Source: Esteya vermicola
Lineage: Eukaryota > Ascomycota > Sordariomycetes > Ophiostomatales > Ophiostomataceae
Reading direction: 5' to 3'
Length of the DNA: 64,000 bases
Assembly (NCBI GenBank): GCA_002778215.1
Contig: PCDM01000012.1
Span: 1,178,001 to 1,242,000 of the forward strand
The notes under the pieces: model-generated
Database searches by the model: none
What the model was told of the DNA's origin: nothing
Seen by the model: only the letters and a program-made list of their open reading frames with translations
Made by a program: the position numbers and the translations under genes
Part shown: positions 1-11,371 of the stretch, in pieces
Numbering within the stretch: the stretch's first letter is position 1
Layout of the letters: each line of letters starts with the position of its first letter

Positions 1-396
1 GCCCTCTTTTCGCTGCGGCGCAGCGCCTCGGCCGCCTGGCGAGCCTCCCAGGCCTCGTAGATGCTGCCTCCCGTGCTGATCGTGTTTCCTTGCTGCTGCT
101 GCTGCTGGACCCCTGGCCCCCAGACGCGGCGACCACAGGCCTCGCACGTCGACCCCTTGGCACGCCATCCACGCTGGCGCAGAGAGATGGAGCGGCTGAC
201 GCTGGCAAAGAGGCTGCGCTCCAGCAGGCGGTTGGCCAGGCGCAGGATGGACTCCTCGTAGGCGTAGGCCGAAAAGACCGAGGCGAGGACGGCGCGCAGG
301 TCGGCAAGGCTGGGCGAGAAGGCGGCGGCGCGGGCGAGAAAGGCCTTGAGGACGCGCAGGAACGAGACGCTGCTGGCCGATGCTGAAGGAGTACGC

Positions 397-429
<33 letters not shown>

Positions 430-3400
430 ATGGTCGAGGTGGTCGTCTTCAAGAGCGCCGTGAACGTGTGCTGCACCAGCGACCGCAGCAGGCCGACAAG
501 CTTCTGGGCCTCGGCCTCGGCCTCTTTCTCTCTGGTGGTCTCCGTCCCCGTCTCCGTCTCCGTCCCCGTCTCCTTCTCTCCCCTCTCCACATACGACGAC
601 AGGTTCCGCGTGATCTGCACGGTGGCGTCAATGAGATCCAGCCAGAGAAGCTCGTCGGCCGACAGGTCCTTTTCTTCTTCGGCCTTTTCATGGCCGTTGG
701 CATGGGGCGTCTGCTGCTTCTCTCTTCTCTGCCGCTGCCGCTGCCATCGCGCCTGGCTCTTCGGGCTCTGGCACAGCCAGATGCCCACATGCGTGTACTT
801 TTGCAGACCCTGCATCAGATCCTCAGCCGCGCTGCTGCGCTGCACCATCGTCAAGTTGGATGCCGCACTGTCGCTACGGGCATCATCCACAGGAGCAGCA
901 GCTTCCACCGACCTCGCACTAAAGATCCCCTGCACGGCCGCCTCTAGCGTGTGCAGATGCCGCACCAGCCGGTCCATGGCCGCCTGCACCTGGCCCTCGC
1001 GTGCCATGAGCACGACGGCCGCGTCGATCACGCCTGCCTCCTCCATTGTCGGCAGCAGCTCGTCCAGCCGCAGGTCCGACGCCGCCTGCACGATGCCCAC
1101 GTACTCGGACACGTGGTCAGGCGCAAACGTGCACATGAGACGCACATACTGCTCCACGAGGTCGCGCGGGTCGACGGCTTGCGGATGGCCGTGGCGTCCG
1201 GATTCCTCAGCCTTGTCTTCAGCCTCATCTTCAGCCACATCTTCAGCCACATCTTCAGCCTCGTCTTCTTCCTCCTCCTCCTCCTCCTCCTCCTCTCTCT
1301 TTTGGCTCTTTTGGCTCTTTTGGCTCTTGCGGCTCTTGCGGCTCTTGCGGCTCTTTCGCCGACCCTCCTCCTCCTCCCCTTCCAGCAGCGCCTGCAGATA
1401 CGCATACTGCAGGTCCGGTCGGTCCTCGACAGCGTCCAGCATGTCGCGGTGCAGCTCCGAGGAAAAGGCGCCAATCTGCCGCGCTGCCTCGCCGGCGTCG
1501 AGCTCCACGAGCTCGCGGGCGTGCTCGCGCAGCACCTGCAGCACCTCTTGTCTCTGTCTCCGAGCCAGGCTGGCGCTCATGCCCAGTGGTTGTGGAGGCG
1601 GGTTTGTCTGCCGCCGCAGACACTCGCCAATACAGGCAAAGACGCCCTCGCGGTCGTCGGGGTCTGCAAAGAAGGCGGCCAGCAGACGGCCGTACTGCCG
1701 ATCTGTGCGGTAGACGCGCTTGAGGATGCGAAAGAAGCCGGCCTCGCGGAAGAGCGGCAGCAACCGCTCCTCCATCTGCGGCGGATGGTAGACGGACAGC
1801 AGGTACTCGGCGCTCAGCTGCGCGTCCTCGGCGAGATCGCCAGCACCGGGAAAGCGGCGACAGAGGCCCGTCAGCACGCGGTCCAGCATGGACTCGGGCA
1901 GCAGCAGGTACTGTGGGTACTTGGGTAGGTTGCGCGCAATGAACATGTCGAGATAGATGATATCTGCGGGCGGGAATTCCTTGTCTTGTTCCTGCTCTTG
2001 CTCCTGCTCCTGCTCTTGCTCTTCCAGGGACACCGACAGAGACCCCGTCATCACCTCTGTCAGAATGGACACAACGTACTGCCGGTTGACGGTAAGGCCA
2101 AAGACGAGCTCCTCGGACAGCTCGCCGTTCCTCGTCGAGGTAGCCAGCAGCTGCTGCTGCTGCAGCTGCTTCTCGGGCCCGTCGTTGAGAAAGGGGTCTT
2201 CAAAGGCCTCGTTGAGCGTGCTCAGCAGACTCGGCGCGTCAAAGTGCAGGATGAGCCGCAGGTACGGAAACGATGGTTCCTGCGGGAGGTCTGGCCGCGT
2301 CCGAAACACTGACGCTTTTCCGGCTCCTCTTTCTGCTCCTCTTTCTGCTCCTCCTCCCCTCGGCCAGGCCACGCTCTTTCCCGAAAAGAGAAACCAGTAC
2401 AGCTCCGACTTGGCCTTTTGCTGCATCGGCTCGTCCATGGCGGCGCCTGTCGGGTAGACACGGCCCGTCAGGACGTAGGAGAGATAGGGAAACATCTTGA
2501 CGGCATTGGTCACGTGCATATCCTGCTCGATATCAATGACGTCATCGTCGTCATTGTCCTCGCGAACCCGCGGGACCAGCAGCAGCAGAAGCTCGACGAG
2601 CGGCGTGATAAAGTCGCCCATGGCCTGGTTCCAGACGTAGAGAAGCGCGTCGTAGAGCCTGTGCTGCTTGCACAGCGCCGTCAGCTGGTCGAGATCGAGC
2701 GTGGCCGTGTCCATGTGGCAGAGCATCTCCTCGAGCCGGCTCTCGAGGCCGCGGGCCACATAGTGCTGCACGAGCGCCTTGACAACGGTCGGCGGCGGCA
2801 TGGCGGCCACGGCCTGCTGCTCGAGGATGTACGGCTCGAGCGTCTCGAGGAAGATGCCCGTCTCGTCGGCGCCGGCCTCTTCGAACCACTCAAACATGTC
2901 GCCAAAGACAAAGCCGTGGCAGTCCGCGTCCTCGTCGTCCCCGTCGTCCTCGCGCTCCATGACGCGGGCACACGCAATCAGACACGTCTCGGCTAGCAGA
3001 CGCAGGTGCGCATTGTCCAAATCGTCGCCCTCCATGGCCAGCTCGTCGGCCACATACGGCAGGCCGCCGCGGCGCTCTCGAGCCGCTCTGGCTCGTGCGG
3101 CCTTGCTCCGCTGCCCAAAGACGTAGCGCAGCGACGCCGCCATGATCTCCATGAGCCGCGTCCGCACCATGCCGTGGCGCGTGGCCGCATCCTCGGGCAG
3201 CCCAATGGTCAGCTTGTCGGCGTCGCCGGCATAAAAGGTCGTGGCGAGCCGGATGGCGCCCACGTAGTCGCCGTGCTCCATGAGCGCCACCAGCCGGTCG
3301 GCCCAGTTCGACAGCGTGCCAATGGCCATGTCGCCAAAGCCGAGAAGAAAGAGCCGGCCCTTGTACGACTTGAAGCTCATATAAAAGGCGTCGGCGACGA

Positions 3401-5543
3401 CACCGTGCAGCGACGTGTCGGCCTCGTCCAGCGTCTCCACGACGCCGGCCAGCTGCTGCGAGAAGAGGTCGGCGTGGTAGATGAAGCGGTTCAGCAGATC
3501 AAAGGCCTCGGTCACCCGCATGCTGTAGTCCTCCAGCACGATGAGCCGCTGCGAGACGGTCAGCACGGCCAGCACCGACCGCGTCAGCCACTGCACCGCC
3601 ACAATTGCCTCCTCGCCCTTCCAGCGGCTGCGGGGCCGGCAGTGCAGGCCCGGCGGCCCGCTGCTGTCTCCGGTGGCCGTGGACCCTCTCTCGGCCTCGG
3701 CATCGTCCTCGTCCACATCCAGCACGGTCAAGACGTTGGACCAGCAGTAGGCCAGTTTGGCCCGCGACACCATGTCGCCTGTCCGCGCGTCCGGCATCTT
3801 GAGCTGCATGGCCGGGAACCAGGCGAGACAGCCGCTCATGGCGCTGTGTGGTGCCACTTCCTTGGGCCGCGGTGACTTGTGCTGCGTGTTGGCCACGGGC
3901 GTCGTCGACACGATCACCAGCAGGTAGGGCGTGAGCATGGCCGTCAGGCCCATGGTGTCGGTGGCGCGGTCCACGTTGCCCAGGGGCAGTGGCGCAAAGG
4001 CCAGCACGGTGCTCGGCTTGATGGGCTTGCTTGCTTTGGCAGGTTGGGAGAGTTTGTTTCCAGGTTTGGAGGGTACCAGATCGAGACTCTTGCCTGGATA
4101 CCGGCCTAGGATGCGGCTTGTCCGCACGGCCCGGCCGAGCGACCCTGTTCCCCGGGTGGCCAGATGGGCAAAGGCCATGCCGTGGTCGTCTGCCGACACG
4201 AGCGCCGTCCGCCGAGTTCCGAGGAAGCCGAGATGGGTGACGGAGAAGCCGCTCACGTGACCGTCCGCCGTCCGCTGCTGGGGGTCGGCCTGCTTTCCGT
4301 CGAGCGGCGGGATGTGCAGAAAGGGCCGCGACGCCCGGCCTGTCTCCCACGTGAAGATGGACCCGTCGGCGTGTCCGCCGGCCACAGTCGTGTGGTCGGC
4401 CGAAATGGCCACAGATGTGATGGGCCCTGCCTCGACGGCTGTTGGTTGTCAGCACAAAGGCAAAGCAGTTTTTTCAAATTTTCAAGCCTCGACAAAGTCT
4501 GACCTACCTCGCGTCCCCGGTCCGATAATCGTCTTGAGGTTCTGGTTGTAGTCAAACAGCAGCAGGATGCCCTTGGTGGTGCCCAGCACGATAGATGTCG
4601 AGATGACCATGCAGGTGGGCGAGCCAAAGTTGCGCTTGCCCGACTCGGAAAAGGCCTGATTCGAGAGCTTCATCAGCTTGGTCCAGCGCACGACCTCCCA
4701 CGGCGACGAGGACGCATCGGCCGACTCGAGCAGGTGGATGTTGCTGCTGGCCGATGCATTGCGGCTGTGGCCGTGGCCATGGTTCATGGCCAGCAGGGCG
4801 GGCGAGGAGGGCCGCGGAGAGAGGAGATTGCTAGAGCTGTTGTTGTTGCTGTTGCCGTTGCTGCCGAGACTGCCGAGACTGCCCATACTACTACTGCTGG
4901 ACGTGATGCGTGACTGGAAGCGCCGCTCAAAGGGCCGGAAAGACGGACTCGCCGCCCGCAAGCCGAAAAAGGACGAGCGGATCGAGCTGCTCGACGGGAA
5001 CACACTGCTGCCGCCGCCCACAGACGAGACGCCCGAGTGCTGTGCCGTCGACGCCGTCGACTCGGCCACCGACAGAATCGACCCGGACGGGCTGCCTGGC
5101 CGGCGCGGCAGTCCCAACACCGATGACCCGTCGTCGTCCAGCACAGAGTCTTCTATCCTCCCCTCCCTCCCCGGTGTTTGTGTTTCCCTCTCGGCTGGAT
5201 ATCGGCTGAGCGCCGTGCCGTTGCCAGTCACGATGCGGACGCTGCTGTCACCACTGTCACCGTTTGCAGCACTACTTTCGTGGTCGTCGTCGGCGCGTAT
5301 CGTCCTGGCATCGTCGTTCTCGTCATCCTCCTCGGCCTCTGTCTCTCTGCTCGGGCCATCCTCCTCTCCCGACACGGCCGAGCCGAGATCGGTGACGTCC
5401 TCCTCTTCTGGCCCGTCCGCCACGGCCCGCCGTCCTCTCCAGTCTTTTTCTCTCTCCCCTCCTCCCATGTTCTCCTCTCCTTCTCTACCTCCCTCCTCCC
5501 CTCCCACCCCGTCGTCATCCCTCTCCGGCAGGCTAGCGTTCAT
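1..5543 (-). CDS. VPS8: Vps8, CORVET tethering complex subunit (partial, C-terminus beyond left edge)
   Basis: Vps8 is the Rab5-binding subunit of CORVET, which tethers endosomes before fusion. Exon 1 is 5543-4508 and exon 2 is 4438 to beyond base 1; the 69-nt intron (4439-4507) begins GTAGGT and ends AACAG. The chosen start (MNASLPERDD) opens an acidic, Ser-rich leader of about 250 residues; an upstream in-frame ATG at 5852 is possible. The family signature follows: RWTKLMKLSNQAFSESGKRN, then a beta-propeller repeat reading GTTKGILLLFDYNQNLK and, across the intron, ITSVAISADHTTVAGGHADG. A long alpha-solenoid fills the middle. Near base 100 the frame has CEACGRRVWGPG, the start of the C-terminal RING-like domain. 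About 1,824 codons lie in the window. Low-complexity inserts (QE repeat near 2000, poly-Glu and KSR/KSQ repeats near 1270-1360) are unusual. Identity is confident; no other intron was noticed. Confidence 0.9.
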
Positions 5544-6213
5544 GGAGATGCAATCACGCAACGCATGGCTTCCATGGGACAAGAGAGAGAGGCTGGCGAA
5601 GCTGAGCGCAATCGCAAGGCAATTCTGTGGCTCAGAGGCTTTCTTCTTTTGTTCTCGCACGTATCGCACGTATCGCTTCGTGTCTGGCCGGACCCTGTCA
5701 GGAGATGGAACGAGAGATTTTTTGTGTGTCTGCACAGCCGCTATAGCCAAGATGGAAAGAGGAATGAATAGAGAGGCGTCAAGATGGACTCTTGTCGATG
5801 GATCGCTGGTTTCTCGTCTCGCGATCTGGCTTCTCGTCCTCCTATCCGTCAAATCCGTCAGTCTGTCAATCTGTCAGTCTCGGCCGTCTCGCGTTTTTTT
5901 TTTTGGCTTTTCGTCTTGCGTGGGTGAGGAGACGTGCGAGTCCAATGTGGCAGCCTTTTCCGAAGCTGTCGTAGCTTCCTCCCCTGGAGTAGTGGTCGGG
6001 TGGATCCAGGCGCCATGGACCAACCGCAGCACGGGCGCAGTTCACGCTCCAATACATGTATACGTACTAAAACAGACCAGTTACAGTGGAGGTACAGCGG
6101 GCCGTTGTTGATCCGTAACAAACTGTAAGAATAAAGACGAAAAGGGCAGGAACGAGAGAGAAGAGAACAAGAAAAAGGGAAAAAAAGAGGGAAAACAAAA
6201 AAGCAGTGGAAAA
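5544..6213. promoter_or_regulatory. Divergent intergenic region between VPS8 and the DUF3752 gene
   Basis: This 670-bp stretch separates two genes transcribed away from each other, so it should hold both promoters and 5' leaders. It has a T-run near 5893-5902 and a purine-rich tract just before the plus-strand ATG at 6214. I see no clear TATA box and no further gene. A VPS8 start at 5852 would shorten it to 361 bp. Confidence 0.5.
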
Positions 6214-7614
6214 ATGTCACAGATTGGCCCCCAGATTCCATCGCACCTCGTCAAGAGGAAACGCAGCATAGACGACGGCAGCGGCGACGACGACGGCCAG
6301 GACGATGTCGGTCGTCGTCGGCGGCGCGCCTCGCCCAAGAGTCCTCTCGGTCCAACCTCTCCCAGACGAGTCGCTGGTCCGGCGTCTATGCCGCCGCCGG
6401 TTGCCCGGAATGAGGACGAGATTGTCTTGGATGGAGAGGAAGAGGAAGACATAAATGGTGGCCATGACAGCGGCCCGGCTGTCCGCCCAACCATGGGTCC
6501 GACCATGCCTCTGCCAGCAGACAGCAGCAACAACAACAACAACAACGACGACGGTGACGACGACGACGATGATGACGACGATGACTACGGCCCAGCCTTG
6601 CCGACAGGCAACGAAACGATGACAGACAGCCACAGACACGACGACGGCAACGACAACGACACCACGGCCGACGACGACCTCTACCTCCACGGCCGGCGCC
6701 GCCCGCCCTCCGTCTCGACCGACACCGGCCCGGCCCAGCGCGACGAATGGATGCTCGCTCCACCGACTGCCGACGACACTGGCCTGCGCGCCTCTGATCC
6801 GACCAAGATCCGTGCTCGCAAGTTCGCCACCGGCCGCGCCGCTGCTGCCTCGTCGGCCAACTTTGCGGCCGGCGGGGCGGCCGCCTCGGCCATTGGCAGT
6901 CTCTGGACGGAGACGACAGAGCAAAAGGCCCGACGGCTGGCCGATACCGTCCTCGGACGGGCACCAGATCCGCGGCACGCCGGAGGGGGGGGAGGAGGGG
7001 GAGGATCAGCAGCAGCAGCAGCAGCAGCAGCAAGACAACCACACACTTCCTCTTCTTCTGCCCACCGCTCGCGAAAGGCAGACGAGGCGCAGATCAAGGC
7101 CTACACCGAGTCGACGCGTGGGCGCAGTCTATACGAGGAGCACCAGGAGGCTCTCAAGCAGGGGAAGCCCAGAGAGGAACGGAAGGACAGAGAGAGGGAC
7201 CGAGAGAGGGACAGGGACAGGGACCGAGAGAGGGACAGAGAGAGTCGACATCGGCACGGAGACAGACACAGAGACCGAGACCACAAAGACCGTGATAGCA
7301 GAGACAGGCACCGAGACGACCGCCATGACAGTAGACACAAGCACAGACACCAAGACAGCGACCGCCACGACAGGCACAGCAAGCACAGTCGCAAAGAGGG
7401 CCGTCGCGAAGAGGGCCGCTCTGACCGCCATGACGGCCACGATCGCCACAACCACCGCCCCCAGGCCGAAGAGGAAGACGACCCGAGCGCCCGTGCCTTT
7501 GACCGCGAAAAAGACATGGGCCTCGCCGTGCACATCAACCACAAGCAGCGTCGCGAGCTCCTCCAGCGAGCCGGCGACTTTGGCGGTCGCTTCCAGAAAG
7601 GAAGCTACTTGTAA
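6214..7614 (+). CDS. DUF3752 / GPALPP1-like nuclear protein
   Basis: A single-exon gene of 466 residues. It matches the GPALPP-motif family (DUF3752). The N-terminal half carries short G-P-x-x-P motifs (IGPQIP, GPTMPLP, YGPALP), a charged Asp/Asn-rich stretch, and the family blocks RDEWMLAPP and DPTKIRARKF. These are followed by WTETTEQKARRLADTVLGR. The C-terminal third begins ADEAQIKAYTESTRGRSLYE, is interrupted by a long Arg/Asp/His-rich (RD/RE repeat) stretch of about 100 residues, and ends with SARAFDREKDMGLAVHINHK. The role is poorly known; RD-rich tails are common in splicing-associated nuclear proteins, so a nuclear RNA-related role is only inference. A GGA-repeat tract followed by a CAG-repeat tract (about 6988-7032) encodes poly-Gly and poly-Ala without breaking the frame. 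The gene is divergent from VPS8 and convergent with the RING gene 230 bp downstream. Confidence 0.85.
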   Translation: MSQIGPQIPSHLVKRKRSIDDGSGDDDGQDDVGRRRRRASPKSPLGPTSPRRVAGPASMPPPVARNEDEIVLDGEEEEDINGGHDSGPAVRPTMGPTMPLPADSSNNNNNNDDGDDDDDDDDDDYGPALPTGNETMTDSHRHDDGNDNDTTADDDLYLHGRRRPPSVSTDTGPAQRDEWMLAPPTADDTGLRASDPTKIRARKFATGRAAAASSANFAAGGAAASAIGSLWTETTEQKARRLADTVLGRAPDPRHAGGGGGGGGSAAAAAAAARQPHTSSSSAHRSRKADEAQIKAYTESTRGRSLYEEHQEALKQGKPREERKDRERDRERDRDRDRERDRESRHRHGDRHRDRDHKDRDSRDRHRDDRHDSRHKHRHQDSDRHDRHSKHSRKEGRREEGRSDRHDGHDRHNHRPQAEEEDDPSARAFDREKDMGLAVHINHKQRRELLQRAGDFGGRFQKGSYL

Positions 7615-7844
7615 AAATAAGGGTTATCTACGTAACAAATATCTACGTAACAGAGAATCGATTCATCAGTCTTGAGAGAACAATGTTTAGAGACATATAC
7701 AAAATACAAATATACTAATAACCCTGTTCATCACGTGGAAAAAACTTCAGTGTTCATAAACTTTATATTCTTTTACTGCCCATTTTTGCCCCTTCTTTCT
7801 AGAGCCCTCTCTCCCATCGAAAAGCAAGAGGGGAAAAATCAGCA

Positions 7845-9624
7845 TCACCTCGCCTCCCTGCGAACTCCGGCCTCCAGCTGGGATGGAGTCACCTCGGATG
7901 TCTCGGCCGCAGCCGATCCGCTGCCCGTTTCCTGGCTCTGCGACGGTTGCCCGGCTCCTTGCCGGCGCAGCGGATTCGGTAGATGGGCCAGCCAATTGGA
8001 GCGAGAGGCGCTCTGGCCAGAGACGCCAGCATCCGTACTCCGCTCTGGCTGGGTCCGGTCCTTCCACCGGCCGAGCAGGCCACGCCGGGTGGCACTCTGA
8101 TCATTCTCGGCAGTTGTGTGAGCAGTCGTAGGACTGCTGGTGTCTGTAGAAGCATTGTTCGCATTCGCGCCCGACTCGGGGGCTGTCAGACTTGTCCTTG
8201 TAGCGGCAGGTGCAGATGCAGCGGCAACTGTAGGTGTAGGTAGAGGTGTAGATGCAGACGTAGCTGCAGCCGGCGAGTCCGGCTGACGGCTTCCCCGAAA
8301 CATAGCCCACGATGTGACACTGCGCATGGGCATGTTGAACCGGCGCGGTCGGGAGTCGCCGCCGCCCGGCAGAGACACGGTGATGACGCCGCTCACCTGG
8401 TTATCGGCGGCGCCATCAGCGACGGACGGGCGGGGCTTGGGTGTGTAGTAGTCGGCCTTGCAGAGCGGGCAGCAGGCACGGCGGCTGGTCAGCCAGGGGT
8501 CGAGGCAGACGGCGTGGAATGCGTGGCCGCAGGTCAGTCCGCGGACGTCGTCGTCGTCTTCCAGCGTGTCGATGCAAATGGCACAGGTATCGCCAGAGGT
8601 GCCGACACACTCGGGCGGGAGGGCGGCGTCGATATGTTCGTCCTCGTCGTCACTGTGGTCGTGCAGGTGGGCATGGTCTTGTCCGCCAGGCGTAGCCTGT
8701 GTCGTCGCATCGGAACCGTAGACACCGACAGCATCAAAAGTGGTTTGTGTCGGCGTGGCCGGGCCGTCCGACGAGGTAGACGCCGTGTCAGCGGCAGTAG
8801 TGGTGGTGGTGGTAGTAGTGGTGGTGGTGGTGGCAGCGAGTTTGGATACGGTCGTGTTGGCGACGTCGGCCTTGGCCGTGTCCGTAGTCTCGGCTGTCGA
8901 GGCCCTGAGATCGTGCCTCTGGTCATCGGGCTCGTCGGTGGAATCACGCTCCTTATGTTGCGGGATCACGCCATCGACAGACCGAATGCTGTTGGGCCGA
9001 CTGGGGGCGTTGACTCCGCCGAGGGTGGACAGGCCCTCGTGTGCGCGGCTGGCGACCCAGCTCTTATACTTGGTCATGGGAAACTTTTCATTGACCTCGT
9101 CAATGGTCATGAGCTTCTTTTCTCTGCGACGACGGTGTGGACGCGGCATGTTCTCGAGCGTTATTGGCTCGCCGTCTTCGGCAGCCTGGCGCAACTGGCG
9201 GGCTCTGGCATTGTACCGGAAGCAGTACTTGACGCCGACGATAATCCTGTGTGCAAAAGAGAAAAAAAAGGTCAGCACGCCTCTTGCTGACGTGGCCCCG
9301 TGTTTTCTGTACGACCAGACTGCAAACTCACCAGAGATTGGTAAAGACGACGCCAAAGCCAAGGGCCACAAAAAAGAGCAACGGGGAGCTGCCGCCGCCA
9401 CCGCCACCACCACCGCCATTCCCTCCACTATTGGCTGTGGTCGTGGGTGCAACCGAACCGGTGGATGATGGCGGTCCGCTGGGGAAGGGTGTTATGGTGA
9501 CACCGGTGGATGTGGCACTGGGGGCTGCATCGGTCGCGGGTGTGGAAGTGGCAGAGAGCGCAGTGGAAGCGGCCTGTCTGGCGACAAGGACGGCGCCTTG
9601 CGCTAGCCGTTCAATGAGAGGCAT
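7845..9624 (-). CDS. Membrane-anchored RING-H2 finger protein (probable E3 ubiquitin ligase)
   Basis: Two exons, 9624-9332 and 9246-7845, give 564 residues. The 85-nt intron has donor GTGAGT and acceptor CACAG, and splicing joins a hydrophobic segment that is otherwise broken. The N-terminus is Ser/Thr/Ala-rich with a poly-Gly run. A single membrane span (about residues 82-103, LLFFVALGFGVVFTNLW continuing IIVGV) is followed by basic residues, so the bulk should be cytosolic. The RING-H2 finger is at about 319-360: CAICIDTL, then LTCGHAFHAVCLDPWL, then CCPLC, with every zinc ligand present. A run of twelve Thr lies between span and finger, and the tail is Ser/Thr-rich and likely disordered. 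By family knowledge such proteins ubiquitinate membrane or secretory cargo; the target is unknown. A longer unspliced reading from 9452 loses the membrane segment and is less likely. Confidence 0.85.
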
Positions 9625-10610
9625 GGTAGGGAGGCGACAAGAGGTATGGGCGCCAATGGGGGCAAAGAGAGAGGGCGCAAGAGCAAAAAAGAAGAAGAGG
9701 AAATCGAAAAGAGAAAAATCGGAAATTTAGGTGCAGAGGGAACACAAACTGTCGTGAGAGGTTTGTAAACAGCTGTAGGAGTGGCAGCTGGAATTCCAAG
9801 CTGCAGTCGACAAGTCGAGTTGTCGAGAGAGAGAGAGAGAGAGAGAGAAGCCGACGAGTTGCTCACTCTGGCGGCGACGAGTCGAGCATTACAGGGTCAT
9901 GAGGACAGGGCGAAGACGACAAGAAGCGACGCTCAACCCAGTCTGTATCGAAGACATGAGAGGAGAGAGGAGGAGAGAGGAGGAAAAGAGAAAAGAGGAA
10001 AAGAGGAAAAGAGGAAAAAAGAGGGATAAGAGGAGAGGAGAGATAAAAAGGGTAAAAAAACAGAAAGGAGGCCAGCGAGGGAGGCTCCGAGGAGACAAAG
10101 AAGGAATAAGAAAAGAGGAGATCAGAGCAAGAGTGACGAAATGCCTTGCCCCAGCTGGCAGTCCGGTGAGTAGAGTAATAGTTGTCGGCTGCAAAGAGAC
10201 TCGTTTGAATAAAAGTAGAGACGGAAAGGAACTGTGGCTGTCGCAGTCGAGACTTGGCGAAAAAAAAAAAGAGGACAAGAAAGCGAAAAACAAAAAAGCG
10301 ACCCAAAAAGGAGGAGCGATCCGAGGTACAGAGAACAGAGTCGCGTCTCGCAAGAGAGACGAAATGCGCCGTACAGTGCCGTACTGCGTACAGGGGGAGG
10401 AAGGAGGAAAGAAGAGAGAGGTGAGACAGGAATGACAACGGCGCAGGGCAGACGAGGAAATAAAGAGTGTCACAGTACTAAAAGAGAAGGCGGAAGTGGA
10501 CTGGGGCGGAAGGCACGGAGGAGAGAGAAACGAGGGTCCGTGACGAGAGGACTAGAGGGCGACTAGAGAGAAAGCACGGGCGCTGAATGGCTGCGGAGTT
10601 TAACTATTCA

Positions 10611-10882
10611 GTACGTACAGTACGAGTCCTCGCATGTGGTGTACACAGTACTCCGTACTTGTCAATAGCAATAATACTCCGTACGAATTCGTACCGAAAG
10701 CTGGAACAATTCAGGCGCTATTGTTGCCAGACAGATGAGGAGGGAAATTTGTGGGACAGGACAGAAATGTAAAGAGTACTCCGTACTCGTACTCGTACTT
10801 TTTTCGAGTCGAGTGCTGCACACAGTTACGGAGTACTCGTACTCTGTACGCATGCGTCCGCTCGAGTACTATGTACTCGTAC
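10611..10882. repeat. Dense GTAC array
   Basis: The self-complementary tetramer GTAC occurs 18 times in 272 bp (about one expected by chance), usually 6 or 7 bp apart. Typical units are GTACTC, GTACTCC, GAGTAC and GGAGTAC. It is the densest example of a motif dispersed through the gene-poor parts of the window. Function unknown. Confidence 0.85.
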
Positions 10883-11344
10883 TTTTGAGTCAAGAGGGGT
10901 TCCGGTGGGTCGCTAGAAATATGGAGTCGTGCAGTACCCCGTATTTTTAGCCGTCGCAGCAGAAACTCGCAGTGGACTTTCTCCGTAATAAAAAATAAAA
11001 TAGGCGGACGATGGCAGGTATGCGGCTTCCTGATGCAGCCAGAGGAGACGAGAGAGCAACGGCTCTTAAATAGCAGTCTCTGCACAAGATTCCATTCACG
11101 TCGACAAGCCAGCAGGTGCCGGCGCCAGTGAACATGTACCATGTGCCATTGGGTGCTGTCCTCGTACAATGTTCGCGGCAGGACCGGCAAGAGAAAACAC
11201 GCGTCAGGAGAGGCTTGGAATCAGCAACTTGAGAGTCCTTCCGGTAGTGCAGAGGCTAGCGTATAAGCACGCTATAAAATAACGATAAGCAGCCTCTGCT
11301 GTTCTGAGGAATCCAACTTGGCCTGGAATCATAGCACCACAGCT

Positions 11345-11371
11345 AAAAAAAAAAAAAAAAAAAAAAAAAAA
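11345..11371 (+). repeat. 27-base uninterrupted A run
   Basis: This is the longest A homopolymer noticed. It is bounded by AGCT on the left and a GAGAGA stretch on the right. It could be simple slippage or the 3' tail of a retroposed sequence; no open frame or clear target duplication was seen. Confidence 0.8.

Noticed and set aside
346..1713. Plus-strand open frame of 455 codons
   Set aside because: It is the antisense shadow of VPS8; its Ser/Arg/Leu-rich product reflects GC-rich codons read backwards.
4678..6111. Plus-strand open frame of 477 codons
   Set aside because: Antisense to the VPS8 first exon; no domain, and the minus strand matches Vps8 clearly.
6988..7032. Suspected frameshift in the DUF3752 gene at the poly-G/CAG tract
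   Set aside because: Family motifs on both sides of the tract are in the same frame, so the gene is intact.
9247..9452. Alternative first exon of the RING gene starting at 9452
   Set aside because: It requires reading through a good GTGAGT..CACAG intron and loses the continuous membrane span formed by splicing.
9899..10435. Plus-strand 178-codon Arg/Lys/Glu-rich frame
   Set aside because: It reflects a purine-rich tract; no start context, domain or splice support.
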